64,000 nucleotides of DNA from Streptomyces sp. LX-29 (lineage in GTDB: Bacteria > Actinomycetota > Actinomycetes > Streptomycetales > Streptomycetaceae): positions 8,069,559-8,133,558 of the forward strand of contig NZ_CP089746.1 of assembly GCF_029541745.1 (NCBI RefSeq), written 5' to 3'. The position numbers were made by a program, and so were the translations under genes. Of this stretch, positions 16,777 through 24,661 are shown piece by piece (position 1 is the stretch's first letter; each line of letters opens with the position of its first letter). Below the pieces are notes generated by a model. That model made no database searches. It was not told the origin of the DNA and was given only the letters and a program-made list of their open reading frames with translations.

Positions 16777-17172
16777 ATGACTCTGCGACGCGAAGCGTTC
16801 CTCGACCACGTGAAACAACGCGGCGAATACGACACTCTGGAGGAAGCCGAGCGCGCGGCCCGTGTGGTGCTCGCCCTGCTCGGCGCGCACCTGGTCGGCG
16901 AAGTCCGCGCCCAGCTCGCGGCGCGCCTACCGGAGGACTTCGCCCTGATCCTTCTCAACCCGCTGCAGAGCGCCGAGCCGCTGTCGCCGGAGCGCTTCGT
17001 GCGGGCGACTGCGGCCTGGATCGAGGGCGCCACCGAGCAGACCGCGACGTGGGACGTCGGCGCCGTGCTGTCCACGGCCGCCGACGCCGCCGGCGACGAC
17101 CTGCTGGGGCAGATCCTGCTCCAGCTCCCCACCGGCTACGACCTGCTCTTCGGCCGTCCCCAGCCCACCTGA
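16777..17172 (+). CDS. DUF2267 domain protein (first of a tandem pair)
   Basis: 131 aa. LDHVKQRGEYDTLEEAERAA, RVVLALLGAHLVGEVRAQLA and ARLPEDFALILLNP match the DUF2267 fold, a small all-helical cytosolic family common in actinobacteria and often next to small heat-shock or stress genes. About 40% identical by eye to the next gene, including the closing LLQLPTGYDLLFGR, so the two arose by tandem duplication. The ATG at 16777 is the only reasonable start. Function unknown; the position suggests stress induction with hsp18. Confidence 0.82.
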   Translation: MTLRREAFLDHVKQRGEYDTLEEAERAARVVLALLGAHLVGEVRAQLAARLPEDFALILLNPLQSAEPLSPERFVRATAAWIEGATEQTATWDVGAVLSTAADAAGDDLLGQILLQLPTGYDLLFGRPQPT

Positions 17173-17180
17173 CTCATACC

Positions 17181-17203
17181 GGGGTGCCGCACACCGGCAC
17201 CCC
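17181..17203 (+). terminator. Hairpin after the first DUF2267 gene
   Basis: GGGGTGCCG (17181-17189), loop CACAC, CGGCACCCC (17195-17203): a perfect 9-bp stem 9 bp past the stop. It may attenuate rather than end transcription, since the second DUF2267 gene begins 28 bp later. Confidence 0.6.
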
Positions 17204-17230
17204 CTAACTCCACGAAAGGCATGCACCGCA

Positions 17231-17674
17231 GTGATCACCGACGTGCGCGTACCGCTCGAGCACCAGCAGCCGTACGGGACGGCGCATGAGCAGATGCTGG
17301 AGAAGGTCCGCTACGAAGGCGCCTACCCCACCCGCGAAAAGGCCGACGAAGCCGTCCGCCTGGTCCTTGCGGGGCTGGGACGCCAGCTGACCGGCGACGA
17401 ACGCGTCGACCTGGCCGCCCGGCTGCCCCTTGAGGCCGCACGCGTCCTCACCATGCAGATCCCCGACACCCAGCCCCTCACCGGCTGGGCCTTCGTCAAG
17501 GACCTCGCCGCCCGCACGGGCGCCTCCCTGGCCACCACCCGCTGGGACACCGGCTCCGTCTTCTCCGTCGTCGCCGCCTACGCCGGCCCCGACCTGATCA
17601 CCCGCATCCTCCACCAGCTCCCCACCGGCTACGCCCTGCTCTTCGGCCGCGCCGAACTCACCCCGGCCGCGTAA
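17231..17674 (+). CDS. DUF2267 domain protein (second of a tandem pair)
   Basis: 147 aa, GTG start at 17231. YEGAYPTREKADEAVRLVLA, GLGRQLTGDERVDLAARLP and HQLPTGYALLFGR repeat the pattern of its upstream neighbour. Cytosolic, helical, unknown function. GAAAGG lies 10 nt upstream as the probable RBS. Confidence 0.82.
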   Translation: MITDVRVPLEHQQPYGTAHEQMLEKVRYEGAYPTREKADEAVRLVLAGLGRQLTGDERVDLAARLPLEAARVLTMQIPDTQPLTGWAFVKDLAARTGASLATTRWDTGSVFSVVAAYAGPDLITRILHQLPTGYALLFGRAELTPAA

Positions 17675-18164
17675 ACGGGCCGTGTCCTTCCGGCACCAAC
17701 GGGGTTGGAGACGGTGACATATGTACGGGCCGCCAAGCCCCCACGGGACTCGTGCCGTCGGCGACACCGGTACCGCGCCCGGCGCCCGGGGCCGCAACCG
17801 GCCCGCCCGGTTCCCTCCGGCCGAACTCCCTGCGGCCTAAGGCCCCGATCGCGGATCGGGTAGGCCGTAGGTAGCGACGGGCCAGCCTGGTTCGCTCCTC
17901 GTCGCACTCCCCGGGGGGGGGCGAGTCGCCCCGACGCCATGCCGCTGATGCGCGCGCTCGGTGAAGATCGGCTCACTGCCTCCGTCGCCGGTCCTCCGGT
18001 CCGCCGGCGACGGCGCCACTCGCGACACCGCGCCGCGCACGCGAGAAGGGCCACGCTCACCGCTCTCCGCAACTCTTCGCTGCCACGCGCCGGCTCCCGT
18101 TCCGCGAGGACACAGCGGCCGCCCCCACCCCCGGACGCTCCAGAGAGGGGGTGGGGGCGCGGAC
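17675..18164. other. Intergenic, convergent gene ends
   Basis: Almost 500 bp between the DUF2267 gene and the convergent SDR gene. No gene is supported. The only clear element is the G/C-rich hairpin listed next. Confidence 0.4.
18121..18158 (-). terminator. Hairpin terminator of the SDR gene
   Basis: GCCCCCACCCCC (18121-18132) and GGGGGTGGGGGC (18147-18158) form a perfect 12-bp stem with a 14-nt loop, starting 6 bp beyond the SDR stop codon. Confidence 0.75.
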
Positions 18165-18926
18165 TCAGTGCGAGGCGACGAGGCCCTGGGCGAAGCCGCC
18201 GTCGACGGCGAGTTCGACATTGGTGGTGAAGGTCGCCTCGCCGGCCAGGAACAGCGCGGCCGCGGCGACCTCCTCGACCGTGCCGTTGCGCTTGAGCGGG
18301 GTGGTCTCGTCGCCCTGCCGCTCGAACTCGCGGCGCTGCTCCTCGGTCAGGCCGGGCACACCCATCGTCGGGGTCTTGATGAACCCCGGCGCGACGGAGT
18401 TCACCCGGATCCTCCGGGGGAGCAGCTCGGCCGCCAGCACGTGGGCGAGAGCGCGCATCGCCTCCTTCGACGCGGAGTAGGCACTCAGCCCGGGAAAGAC
18501 GACGTCGTTGGCGACCGTGGTGAAGACGATCGAACCCTGGTCCTCGATCAGCGGGGCCAGCGCCTGCACGGTGAAGAAGACCCCCTTGGTGTTGATGTCG
18601 AAGTGTCGGTCCCACGACGCCTCGGTGACCTCCGCCAGCTCGGCGAACTCCGCGATCCCGTGGTTGACGAAGAGGTGGTCGACACGGCCGAGCGTCTCCC
18701 CGGCGAACTCGGCGAGGGCCGCGATGTCGGCCATGCTGGCGGCGTCGGAGCGCACCACATGCGCAGCCTGACCCTTCAGCTCGGACCGCGCGGCTTCGAG
18801 GGTCCGCTCGTTACGACCCGTCAGGACGACCTCCGCCCCTTCGGCGAGCAGCGCCTTGACGATCGCCAGACCCATGCCGTGCGTGCCGCCGGTGACCACG
18901 GCCTTCTTACCTGTGAACCTGCTCAT
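18165..18926 (-). CDS. SDR family oxidoreductase
   Basis: 253 aa classical short-chain dehydrogenase. The NAD(P)-binding motif TGGTHGMG (TGxxxGxG) is near residue 13, NHG replaces the NAG strand motif near residue 88, and the catalytic triad is visible as the Ser of FTTVANDVV/SAYSASKEA with YSASK (Y-x-x-x-K) near residue 155. The C-terminus AVDGGFAQGL is typical. Cytosolic, substrate unknown. Two ATGs are adjacent; the second (18926) has GGGAG at 5 nt and is preferred over 18929, where the RBS is too close. Divergent from the giant SARP regulator, which could control it. Confidence 0.88.
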   Translation of the reverse strand: MSRFTGKKAVVTGGTHGMGLAIVKALLAEGAEVVLTGRNERTLEAARSELKGQAAHVVRSDAASMADIAALAEFAGETLGRVDHLFVNHGIAEFAELAEVTEASWDRHFDINTKGVFFTVQALAPLIEDQGSIVFTTVANDVVFPGLSAYSASKEAMRALAHVLAAELLPRRIRVNSVAPGFIKTPTMGVPGLTEEQRREFERQGDETTPLKRNGTVEEVAAAALFLAGEATFTTNVELAVDGGFAQGLVASH

Positions 18927-19081
18927 CATGACTCCCTATTCGTGGTGATGGTGTGGCTGGTGGGGTGACGAGGACGACTCTGCGGGGTGGCGCTTTCAAT
19001 CCGCCTGCGATTCGCCTGCGGTCCGCTTTCGGTCCGCGTTCGGTTCCCCGCCCGGCCCGCACCGGCCCGCGTCCGGCCCCG

Positions 19082-19093
19082 TACGCTGGACCG
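19082..19093 (+). promoter_or_regulatory. -10 box of the leaderless giant-regulator gene
   Basis: TACGCT (19082-19087) ends 6 nt before the ATG at 19094; no RBS. Same sequence and spacing as at 12375. Confidence 0.45.
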
Positions 19094-22000
19094 ATGCGTT
19101 TCGGGATACTGGGCCCACTGGCCGTGTGGACGGCGGACGGGGAACCCGTGGCGGTGCCCGAGGCGAAGGTCCGCGCCCTGCTGGCCGGTCTCCTGGTCAC
19201 ACCGGGGTGGGTCGTCTCGTCAGACCGGCTGATCGAGGACCTGTGGGGCGACGCGGTGCCCGCACGCCCCGGCAGGGCGTTGCAGACCCTTGTCTCCCGA
19301 CTGCGCAAGGCGCTGGCAGGGAAGGGACACGAGTCGGGCGCAGGGCACGAGCCGAGCGGTGGACGCGGGCTGGTGGTGCACCGGCCGCCGGGGTATCTGC
19401 TGAGGGTGGCCGGCGAAGCGGTGGACGCGGAGTGCTTCCTCTCGCTGGCCGGCCGGGCCCGCCGCACCGCCGACCTCCACGCGCGGGCGGCCGGCTTCTC
19501 CGCGGCTCTCTCGCAGTGGCGGGGGCATGCCTTCGCCGACTTCGCGGACGATCCGTTCGCCCGCGCGGCGGTGACGCGCCTGGAGGAAGAGCGGCTCCTG
19601 GTCTGGGAGGAGCACGCCGAAACCCGACTCCGGCTGGGCGAACACGGTCCCCTGGCCGGCGCCCTCCAGGAGCTGTCGGAGCGCCATCCGCTGCGCGAGC
19701 GGCTGCGCGCGGCCCAGATGCGGGCCCTGTACGGCGCGGGCCGGCCGAGCGAGGCCCTGGCCGTGTATCAGGACGTGCGCCGCCGGCTCTCCGACGAGCT
19801 GGGCCTGGAGCCGGGACCCGAGCTGGTCGCGCTCCAGAGGGATATCCTCCGCCAGCTCCCGGAGGTGCTTCCCGGTGCGGGGGCGCAGGCTCCCGCGGAA
19901 GCGGCGTCACGGCGGGCCGTCTTCGACGTGGCTCACGCGCGGGCGGCCCGTCCCGACGCGGACGGCTCGGGGCTGGGCAGGTCGGAGGTGGGCGGCCTGG
20001 AGCTGGCCGGCTCACAGCTCGACCCCTCGCAGGCCAACCCCCCGAAGGCGGACCACCCGAAGGCGGACCGCCCGGAGGTGGACCGCCCGGAGTCGGCCGG
20101 CTCGCGTTCTCGTACGAACCTGCCCGTCCCGATGACCGGCCTGATCGGGCGGGCGCAGTCCGTGACGCGGATACGGGCGCTGCTGACGGCGGGGCGGCTG
20201 GTGACCCTGACCGGGCCGGGCGGAGTCGGCAAGACCCGGCTGGCGCTGGAGGTGGCGAGCGGGGAGGCACGGTCGGGGAACCAAGAGGAGGCGGGGGAGC
20301 CGGGGACGCCGGGTGACTCCTTCCCGGACGGCGTGTGGCTGGTGGAACTGTCCGGGGTGACACGGTCCGCGGGATCCGGCGGACACGTCGGGCTCGTGGG
20401 ACCCGGCGGACACGGTGAGGCCATCGGGCCCGTCGGGGCGGAGGCGGCTGCTCCGGTTCTCTCGGGGCCGCCTCCGGACGGCGGGCCCGGCGCGGCGGTG
20501 GACGGTCTCGCGGAGCTGGTGGCCGTGGCCCTTGGCATCCGCGACGACGCTCACCCCGACACACCGCCGCCGCCGGGGACGGCCACCCGCTCCCATCCTC
20601 TGGCCGACCGGCTGGCCGACGCCCTGCGCGATCGGCGACTCCTGCTCGTCCTGGACAACTGCGAGCATGTGATCGAGGCCGTGGCGGCGCTGGCCCGTGT
20701 GCTGCTGCGGGCCGCGCCGGGACTGCGCGTGCTGGCCACCAGCCGCGAGCCGCTGGGCGTAGCCGGCGAACAGCTGTGGCCGGTGGCGCCGCTGGACGTG
20801 CCGGAGCCCGGCGCCGCGCCGGCCGAGGTTCGGCGGTCGAGCGCGGTCCGCCTGTTCGTGGCCCGGGCCGCCGCCGCGTCCCCCGGCTTCGTCCTCTCCG
20901 ACGGCGACGCCGAGGCCGTCGCCACCATCTGCCGCCGCATGGACGGCATACCACTCGCCGTCGAGCTGGCGGCGACCCGGCTCCGCGCCCTGGGCGTGGC
21001 CGGGCTCGCCGAACGCCTCGACGACCGGTTCGGACTCCTCACGAGCGGACGGCGGGACGCCCCGGCGCGCCAGCAGACCCTGCGGGCGGTGATCGACTGG
21101 AGTTGGGAGCTGCTGACCGCCGCCGAGCGCACGGTGCTGAGCCGGCTGGCCATTCACTCCGACGGCTGCACCCTGGAAGCCGCCGAGGCGCTCTGTTCCG
21201 GGGGCGGGGTGAAGCCCACCCAGGTCATGGACCTGCTGGCGCGCCTGGTGGACCGGTCGCTGGTGGTGGTCACCGAGGAAGCCGCCGGCAAGGGCGACGG
21301 AGGCACGGTGGGCAACGACGGAACGGACCCCGCCGACCGGCTCCGACCCCGTTACCGGCTGCTGGAGTCGGTGGCCGCGTACTGCCTGGAACGGTTGCGA
21401 GCGTCCGAGGCCGCCCCGTCGTACGGCTCCGGGGACACTCTCGCGCCCGCCGCCGGACCGGTGACCGCGTACGAACGGCTGCGCCGCGACCACGCCCGCT
21501 ACTACACGGCGCTCGCCGAGCGGGCCGACACCCACCTGCGCGGCGGCGACCAGCAGCGCTGGCTGCGCCGGATGGAGGCCGAGTCGGCCAACCTCCGCGG
21601 TGCCCTCGACACCGCGGCCGCCACGGGCGACGCCCCGCTCGCGCGGCGACTGGTGCGCGCCATGGCCTGGTTCTGGTTCCTGTGCGGTCGCCTCACGGAG
21701 GCGAAGCGCTCGATGGCCACCGCCCTGGCCGTCGCGGAGACCGCGGCGGCGGAGCACGGCGCGGAGGAGTCGGATGCCGGCGAGACCGACCCCGCCCGGG
21801 CTCATGTGGCCGCCTGGCATGCGGGGATGACCCTGCTGTCGGGCGAACCGCTCGACTCCCGCCGCGGCTGCCATGGCCCGCTGCGGCTCTACGAGGACAT
21901 CGACGATCCGGGCGGCCGGGCCGGACCCGGGTGGTTCCTCGGCTACGCCTCGACCATGTTCGGCGCGATGGAGGTCGGGGAGGAGCTCGTGCGCCGGGCC

Positions 22001-22885
22001 TTGGCCGACTTCCGCGCGCTGGGCGACCGCTGGGGTGTCGCGGCGGCCCTGAGCGTACGGGGCGTGCAGCGTTCCGTACGCGGCGACCTGGCGGCCGCCC
22101 GGTCCGACGCCGAGGCAAGCCTCGCCCTCTTCGACGAGCTCGGCGACGGCTGGGGCCGGCTCCAGGCCACCGGGGTGCTGGGCAGGCTGGCGGAGATCGA
22201 GGGTGACTACCGCGCGGCGGAGGCCGAGCATCGGGAGGGCCTGCGCGTCGCCGAGCGCCTGGGCCTGTGGACCGAGGCGTCCACCCGCTGGTCCGAACTG
22301 GGCCGGATCGCCCTGCTCAGCGGCGACCATCCGCGGGCCGAGCGGCTCCACCGGCGCGGCAGGGACCTGGCCGTGCGGCACGGGGACCGCCGCGCCCAGG
22401 AGTTCGCCGAGGTCGGCCTCGCCCTCGGCGCCCGTCGCCAGGGCCGCCTGGACGAGGCCGAGTCCGGTCTGCGCACCTGGCTGGAGTGGAACCGCCGCTT
22501 CGACGCCGCGAACGGTGCCGCCCTCATCCTCGCCGAGCTCGGCTTCATCGCCGAACTCCGTGGCGACTCCGAGGCCGCCCTGAGACTACACACCGAGGGC
22601 CTGACCGCTGCCCGCGCCACCGGTGACCCGCGCGCCGTCGCGCTGGCACTGGAGGGGCTGGCCGGCGCCCGCCGACTCACCGGCCAGCACGAACTCGCCG
22701 CCGGCCTGCTCGGCACCGCCTCGCGGTTCCGCGCCTCCGTGGGCGCCCCACTACCCCCGGCGGAGCGCGGCGACGTCGACCGCGTCACGACGGCCGTACG
22801 TACGGCACTGGGCGAGGAGGGCTTCGCCGCGGCGTTCGAGCGGGACACGGAACCGAGCGCCGGCCCCGTACCGGGTGCGGGGTAG
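19094..22885 (+). CDS. AfsR-type SARP regulator with NB-ARC ATPase and TPR domains
   Basis: 1263 aa. Residues 1-95 are an OmpR-like winged helix (MRFGILGPLAVWTADGEPVA, LQTLVSRLRKAL) and residues 100-255 the bacterial transcriptional activation domain (LRERLRAAQMRALYGAGRPS, LAVYQDVRRRLSDELGLEPG). After a linker with repeated PKAD/PEVD units (about 315-335) comes an NB-ARC/STAND ATPase: P-loop TGPGGVGKTRLALEVA near residue 375 and Walker B LLLVLDNCEH near residue 516. The C-terminal ~450 residues are TPR-like helical repeats. AfsR-like proteins activate secondary-metabolite or neighbouring operons and are gated by nucleotide and, often, Ser/Thr phosphorylation. It diverges from the SDR gene. 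Its distance from the lanthipeptide cluster (5 kb) makes a role there possible but unproven. Confidence 0.9.
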   Translation: MRFGILGPLAVWTADGEPVAVPEAKVRALLAGLLVTPGWVVSSDRLIEDLWGDAVPARPGRALQTLVSRLRKALAGKGHESGAGHEPSGGRGLVVHRPPGYLLRVAGEAVDAECFLSLAGRARRTADLHARAAGFSAALSQWRGHAFADFADDPFARAAVTRLEEERLLVWEEHAETRLRLGEHGPLAGALQELSERHPLRERLRAAQMRALYGAGRPSEALAVYQDVRRRLSDELGLEPGPELVALQRDILRQLPEVLPGAGAQAPAEAASRRAVFDVAHARAARPDADGSGLGRSEVGGLELAGSQLDPSQANPPKADHPKADRPEVDRPESAGSRSRTNLPVPMTGLIGRAQSVTRIRALLTAGRLVTLTGPGGVGKTRLALEVASGEARSGNQEEAGEPGTPGDSFPDGVWLVELSGVTRSAGSGGHVGLVGPGGHGEAIGPVGAEAAAPVLSGPPPDGGPGAAVDGLAELVAVALGIRDDAHPDTPPPPGTATRSHPLADRLADALRDRRLLLVLDNCEHVIEAVAALARVLLRAAPGLRVLATSREPLGVAGEQLWPVAPLDVPEPGAAPAEVRRSSAVRLFVARAAAASPGFVLSDGDAEAVATICRRMDGIPLAVELAATRLRALGVAGLAERLDDRFGLLTSGRRDAPARQQTLRAVIDWSWELLTAAERTVLSRLAIHSDGCTLEAAEALCSGGGVKPTQVMDLLARLVDRSLVVVTEEAAGKGDGGTVGNDGTDPADRLRPRYRLLESVAAYCLERLRASEAAPSYGSGDTLAPAAGPVTAYERLRRDHARYYTALAERADTHLRGGDQQRWLRRMEAESANLRGALDTAAATGDAPLARRLVRAMAWFWFLCGRLTEAKRSMATALAVAETAAAEHGAEESDAGETDPARAHVAAWHAGMTLLSGEPLDSRRGCHGPLRLYEDIDDPGGRAGPGWFLGYASTMFGAMEVGEELVRRALADFRALGDRWGVAAALSVRGVQRSVRGDLAAARSDAEASLALFDELGDGWGRLQATGVLGRLAEIEGDYRAAEAEHREGLRVAERLGLWTEASTRWSELGRIALLSGDHPRAERLHRRGRDLAVRHGDRRAQEFAEVGLALGARRQGRLDEAESGLRTWLEWNRRFDAANGAALILAELGFIAELRGDSEAALRLHTEGLTAARATGDPRAVALALEGLAGARRLTGQHELAAGLLGTASRFRASVGAPLPPAERGDVDRVTTAVRTALGEEGFAAAFERDTEPSAGPVPGAG

Positions 22886-23465
22886 CCGGCACTGCCGGTT
22901 GGTCCCGCCGTAAGCTCCAGGCGCTCAGGTCGGAGACCCGGTGGGTGCGGCGCGACAGGGCCCCCGCCCGCCGGCGAGCGGTGCCGGGGAACGAGCCGGT
23001 CGGCGGCGAGGTCAGTCATCGGATGTGACGCAGGGTCGGGCGCGGAGCCTACGCTCGCACCAGCTTGGATCAGCCTCCCCAGCGGCCTCCGAAGGCCACG
23101 TCGACACTCCCGGCCACGGCTTGACTACGGCCTTGGCCGCAAACGACAGAGCGTGTTGACTCGGTTCGGTTCGGTTCGTTTCGGTTCGGTACGGCTTCGG
23201 TGACAACGCCGTCCAGGACCCGCTCGACCAGTTCGCCTCCCACCATCACGTGGTCTGAATGACCGAACACACTCCTGCCCAGGCGCTGACGGTACAGCGC
23301 CACCGGACCACGGGGATTGCGCTGGTCCAACTGCCCGACAAGGATGACGGCGAGGCCGCCGACGAGGCCCGCCCGGCCGGGGCCCGCGACGGAGGTCAGC
23401 AGCAAACGGGGAGTGGTCCTGGGCTGGTGCCCAGGACTCAGGGGGACTCAGGGGGCTGAGGCAAC
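22886..23465. other. Intergenic with short tandem repeat and a doubtful minus-strand ORF
   Basis: About 580 bp. At 23161-23190 the pentamer GGTTC is repeated (TCGGTTCGGTTCGGTTCG then TTTCGGTTCGG), a simple-sequence tract. A minus-strand frame at 23190-23405 reads LVGGLAVILVGQLDQRNPRG and VMVGGELVERVLDGVVTEAV, protein-like, but its end runs into the repeat and its start is a TTG without RBS; I treat it as a possible gene remnant. Confidence 0.3.
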
Positions 23466-24599
23466 ATGGGGGAACCGGGATCGGAGCCACAACACGCGCG
23501 GACGGAAGCGGAGTTCGTGGCAGCGATGCGTGCACTCAAGAGCGCGTCCGGTCTGACGTACCGGGAGCTGGAGCGCCGTTCCGGGGCCTTGGGCGACTTT
23601 TTGGCACGCAGCACTCTCAGCTCCGCGCTGGGGCGGGACCTGCTGCCCCGCGCGGAGCTGGTTTCCACCTTTGTGCGCAGTTGTGGCGGCAGCGAGATCG
23701 ACGTGCGGTTGTGGCTCCAGGTGCACCGGAGGCTGGCCCAGGGATCCGAACACGAACGTGCGGGGAGCGCTTCTGACGCCCCTTCCCCGGGCGTGGCCGG
23801 TCCGGCGTCGATCGATGCGGATCCGCGTCCCGATGCCGTCGCGTGGGACGATCCGCAGGCAGGCAGATCGTCACGGTCAGGCCGTATGACGCGACGGACG
23901 ATCACGCTGATGCTCGGTTCAGGTGTGGTGAGCATGCTGTTGACCATGGCAATCGGGGCGTCGGTTCTCGAAGCACAGAACCCTGGCCACAGCAAGACCG
24001 GTCACGGCGAGAGAACACCTTCCGGGCGATCGACGCCTGCCGCCGGTAGTGCCCCGACAGACGCCGGGAGTTCACCCCACCCCTCGAAGTCGCCGCCGCC
24101 GTTGGCATCCGGCCCATACCGGATCCGTACGGCAGCCGGCCTGTGTCTGTCCGAACGCCCGCGCCTCCCGCCTCCCGAAGCCTTCACGAGTACGGAACAC
24201 TTCATGTATCAGACCGCGTGCAAGAACGGGAGCACGGGGGTCGTCCTCCGGCAGTGGAGGGATGGAACTTACAAGATCATGGTTCCCGGGTACGAGGACG
24301 AGGCTATGCGCTGTCTCGGTGTGGTGAGCGCCGGGGTGGTCGAGGGAGCGTCGGTTTCCATCCAGTACTGCGGCGAACACACACTGAACGAGGCCGAGCA
24401 ATTCCGCTTGGAACCCGTGAGTCGTCCCGCTCACGGATTCCTGCTCAGAGCAGCCCACTTGGATCTGGTGCCAGCAGCGAAGGACCTGTGTCTCGGCTCG
24501 CCGGACACCGATCGCAGCGAATGGTCCCCGGTCTTCCAGACGGAATGCCGCCCCTCGTCGCCCCGTCAGGTGTTCCAGTTCGACCCGCTGCCTCGGTAG
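23466..24599 (+). CDS. Membrane-anchored HTH protein with C-terminal lectin-like domain
   Basis: 377 aa. Residues 14-75 form an XRE-like helix-turn-helix (EFVAAMRALKSASGLTYREL, then RSTLSSALGRDLLPRAELVS), the arrangement seen in Streptomyces HTH proteins with short linkers. One transmembrane helix (TLMLGSGVVSMLLTMAIGAS) lies near residues 148-167. After a Ser/Pro/Thr linker, the outside domain (GPYRIRTAAGLCLSERP, CLGVVSAGVVEGASVSIQYC, QFRLEPV) resembles a ricin-type beta-trefoil with paired cysteines. This topology suggests a one-component sensor that reads extracytoplasmic sugar or cell wall. It lies convergent to lanT and ends 62 bp from it; whether it belongs to the lanthipeptide cluster is open. 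Confidence 0.78.
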   Translation: MGEPGSEPQHARTEAEFVAAMRALKSASGLTYRELERRSGALGDFLARSTLSSALGRDLLPRAELVSTFVRSCGGSEIDVRLWLQVHRRLAQGSEHERAGSASDAPSPGVAGPASIDADPRPDAVAWDDPQAGRSSRSGRMTRRTITLMLGSGVVSMLLTMAIGASVLEAQNPGHSKTGHGERTPSGRSTPAAGSAPTDAGSSPHPSKSPPPLASGPYRIRTAAGLCLSERPRLPPPEAFTSTEHFMYQTACKNGSTGVVLRQWRDGTYKIMVPGYEDEAMRCLGVVSAGVVEGASVSIQYCGEHTLNEAEQFRLEPVSRPAHGFLLRAAHLDLVPAAKDLCLGSPDTDRSEWSPVFQTECRPSSPRQVFQFDPLPR

Positions 24600-24661
24600 C
24601 GGCTCGTTCAACCCCGGCATCAGCCCCAACTCAGCCCCAGCGCCGAACCTTCAGCCTCCTT

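Noticed and set aside
22886..23465. Minus-strand gene at 23070-23405
   Set aside because: Partly protein-like but the 3' end runs through the GGTTC repeat, there is no RBS and only a TTG start; kept only as a note in the intergenic entry.
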